Positions 5,501-6,067 of a stretch of 6,067 nt of DNA are shown here, in pieces. The translations under genes were made by a program, and so were the position numbers. The notes beneath the pieces were generated by a model that was not told where the DNA came from, searched no databases, and saw only the letters and a program-made list of their open reading frames with translations. The DNA is from Spirochaetales bacterium (GTDB lineage Bacteria > Spirochaetota > Spirochaetia > SZUA-6 > DRHE01): NCBI GenBank assembly GCA_016930895.1, contig JAFGFV010000530.1, positions 1 to 6,067 on the forward strand, given 5' to 3'. Within the stretch, counting starts at the first letter, position 1. Each line of letters starts with the position of its first letter.

Positions 5501-6067
5501 GAGCGAAAGCCAGGGGAGCGGAACGAACGGCCCCCCGGCCAGGCCGGTGACCCCGCCGTCGAAGCCGAGGGGCATGACCGCCCCGATGTCCCAGCTCAGC
5601 CGGACCCCGGCGATGCGGAAGGCTACGGCGAAAAAGCCCGCTATGGGGACCGCGTCCCAGCCTGCCCCTCCCTCCCGCTCCCCCCAGACCAGCCAGTTCT
5701 CGGAGACCAGGGCGGTGGTGGCAGTCAGGACGATCTTGCCGCCCACCACGGCGACCAGACCGTAGCTCCGGAAGCCGCTGACGCCGTCAACGGTCACGGC
5801 CCAGGCGGAGCCGACGGTCAGGTTGTTCTCGGGCTCGCCCCAGGAGGCGAGCACGTAGGGCAGCAGCAGCCCGGCCACGGGATCCCCGAGGATGGACAGC
5901 CACTCCAGACCGATGAAGGCCCCGGCGGACACGGCAAGCCTGTCACCGAGGGGCAGGATCCCTCGGGCGCTGGCCAGGGCCCCCACGGGGCTGATCCCGC
6001 CCCAGAAGGACACGTACTCGTTGAGCCCGTAGCTGGCGGTGACCACGACGAGCTCTGTGTCGGTGAC
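5483..6067 (-). CDS. Beta-barrel-like envelope protein, C-terminal part (start beyond right edge)
   Basis: The frame is open from the window edge to TAG 5485-5483, giving the last 194 residues. A GTG at 6046 exists, but in-frame coding continues upstream (VTDTELV), so the gene most likely starts outside the window. The protein is rich in Gly, aromatic residues and short amphipathic stretches separated by Gly/Asp/Asn turns, for example ASYGLNEYVSFWGGISPVG, GDRLAVSAGAFIGLEW, NNLTVGSAWAV, a TALVSENWLVW segment and VRLSWDIGAVMPLG. This alternation fits antiparallel strands of an outer-membrane barrel or a surface beta-sandwich, and similar hypothetical proteins exist with strand-ENW-strand arrangements. 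It ends SLTYRIR, lacking the terminal Phe/Trp of the classical BamA signal. No enzymatic motif is seen. Coding is well supported; barrel identity is moderate inference. Confidence 0.75.
   Translation of the reverse strand, partial: VTDTELVVVTASYGLNEYVSFWGGISPVGALASARGILPLGDRLAVSAGAFIGLEWLSILGDPVAGLLLPYVLASWGEPENNLTVGSAWAVTVDGVSGFRSYGLVAVVGGKIVLTATTALVSENWLVWGEREGGAGWDAVPIAGFFAVAFRIAGVRLSWDIGAVMPLGFDGGVTGLAGGPFVPLPWLSLTYRIR

Overview
This window is GC-rich, densely coding bacterial chromosome, with strong G/C preference at third codon positions and SD-type ribosome binding sites. No rRNA, tRNA, CRISPR array, insertion sequence or phage gene is visible. The gene mix (class II HDAC-like acetylpolyamine amidohydrolase, DUF898 protein, DCTD-type dCMP deaminase, beta-barrel-like envelope protein) suggests a high-GC Gram-negative. 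A deltaproteobacterial-type lineage is only a guess, because no phylogenetic marker is present.

Layout. (a) 1-121, minus strand: the first 40 codons of an unidentified gene that runs off the left edge. (b) 122-216: an AT-rich divergent promoter region with two overlapping inverted repeats. (c) 217-3029, plus strand: a two-gene operon. The first gene fuses a complete GNAT acetyltransferase to a complete acetylpolyamine amidohydrolase/HDAC-type deacetylase. The second, a DUF898 multipass membrane protein, starts in an ATGA overlap with the first and has a strong SD. (d) 3030-3111: a short convergent gap with two GC-rich hairpins. (e) 3112-5401, minus strand, transcribed right to left: an EamA/DMT-family transporter, a short-chain dehydrogenase overlapping it by 14 bases, then after a 66-base gap a dCMP deaminase. 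A good sigma70-type promoter sits so close to the transporter ATG that its mRNA is probably leaderless. (f) 5402-5482: this gap holds that promoter and a tandem 13-base repeat that runs into a perfect 20-base palindrome. (g) 5483-6067, minus strand: the C-terminal 194 residues of a beta-barrel-like protein, cut by the right edge.

How the parts relate. The plus-strand pair is the most notable unit. One polypeptide carries an acetyl-CoA-dependent acetyl-transfer fold and a zinc deacetylase with all recognised catalytic residues, and it is translationally coupled to a membrane protein of unknown role. This could be a reversible acetylation switch on a polyamine-like or protein substrate, or an HDAC with an acetyl-CoA-sensing domain. 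The minus-strand genes share direction, and two are coupled, but they do not form an obvious single pathway. The dCMP deaminase supplies dUMP for thymidylate synthesis and may simply be a passenger.
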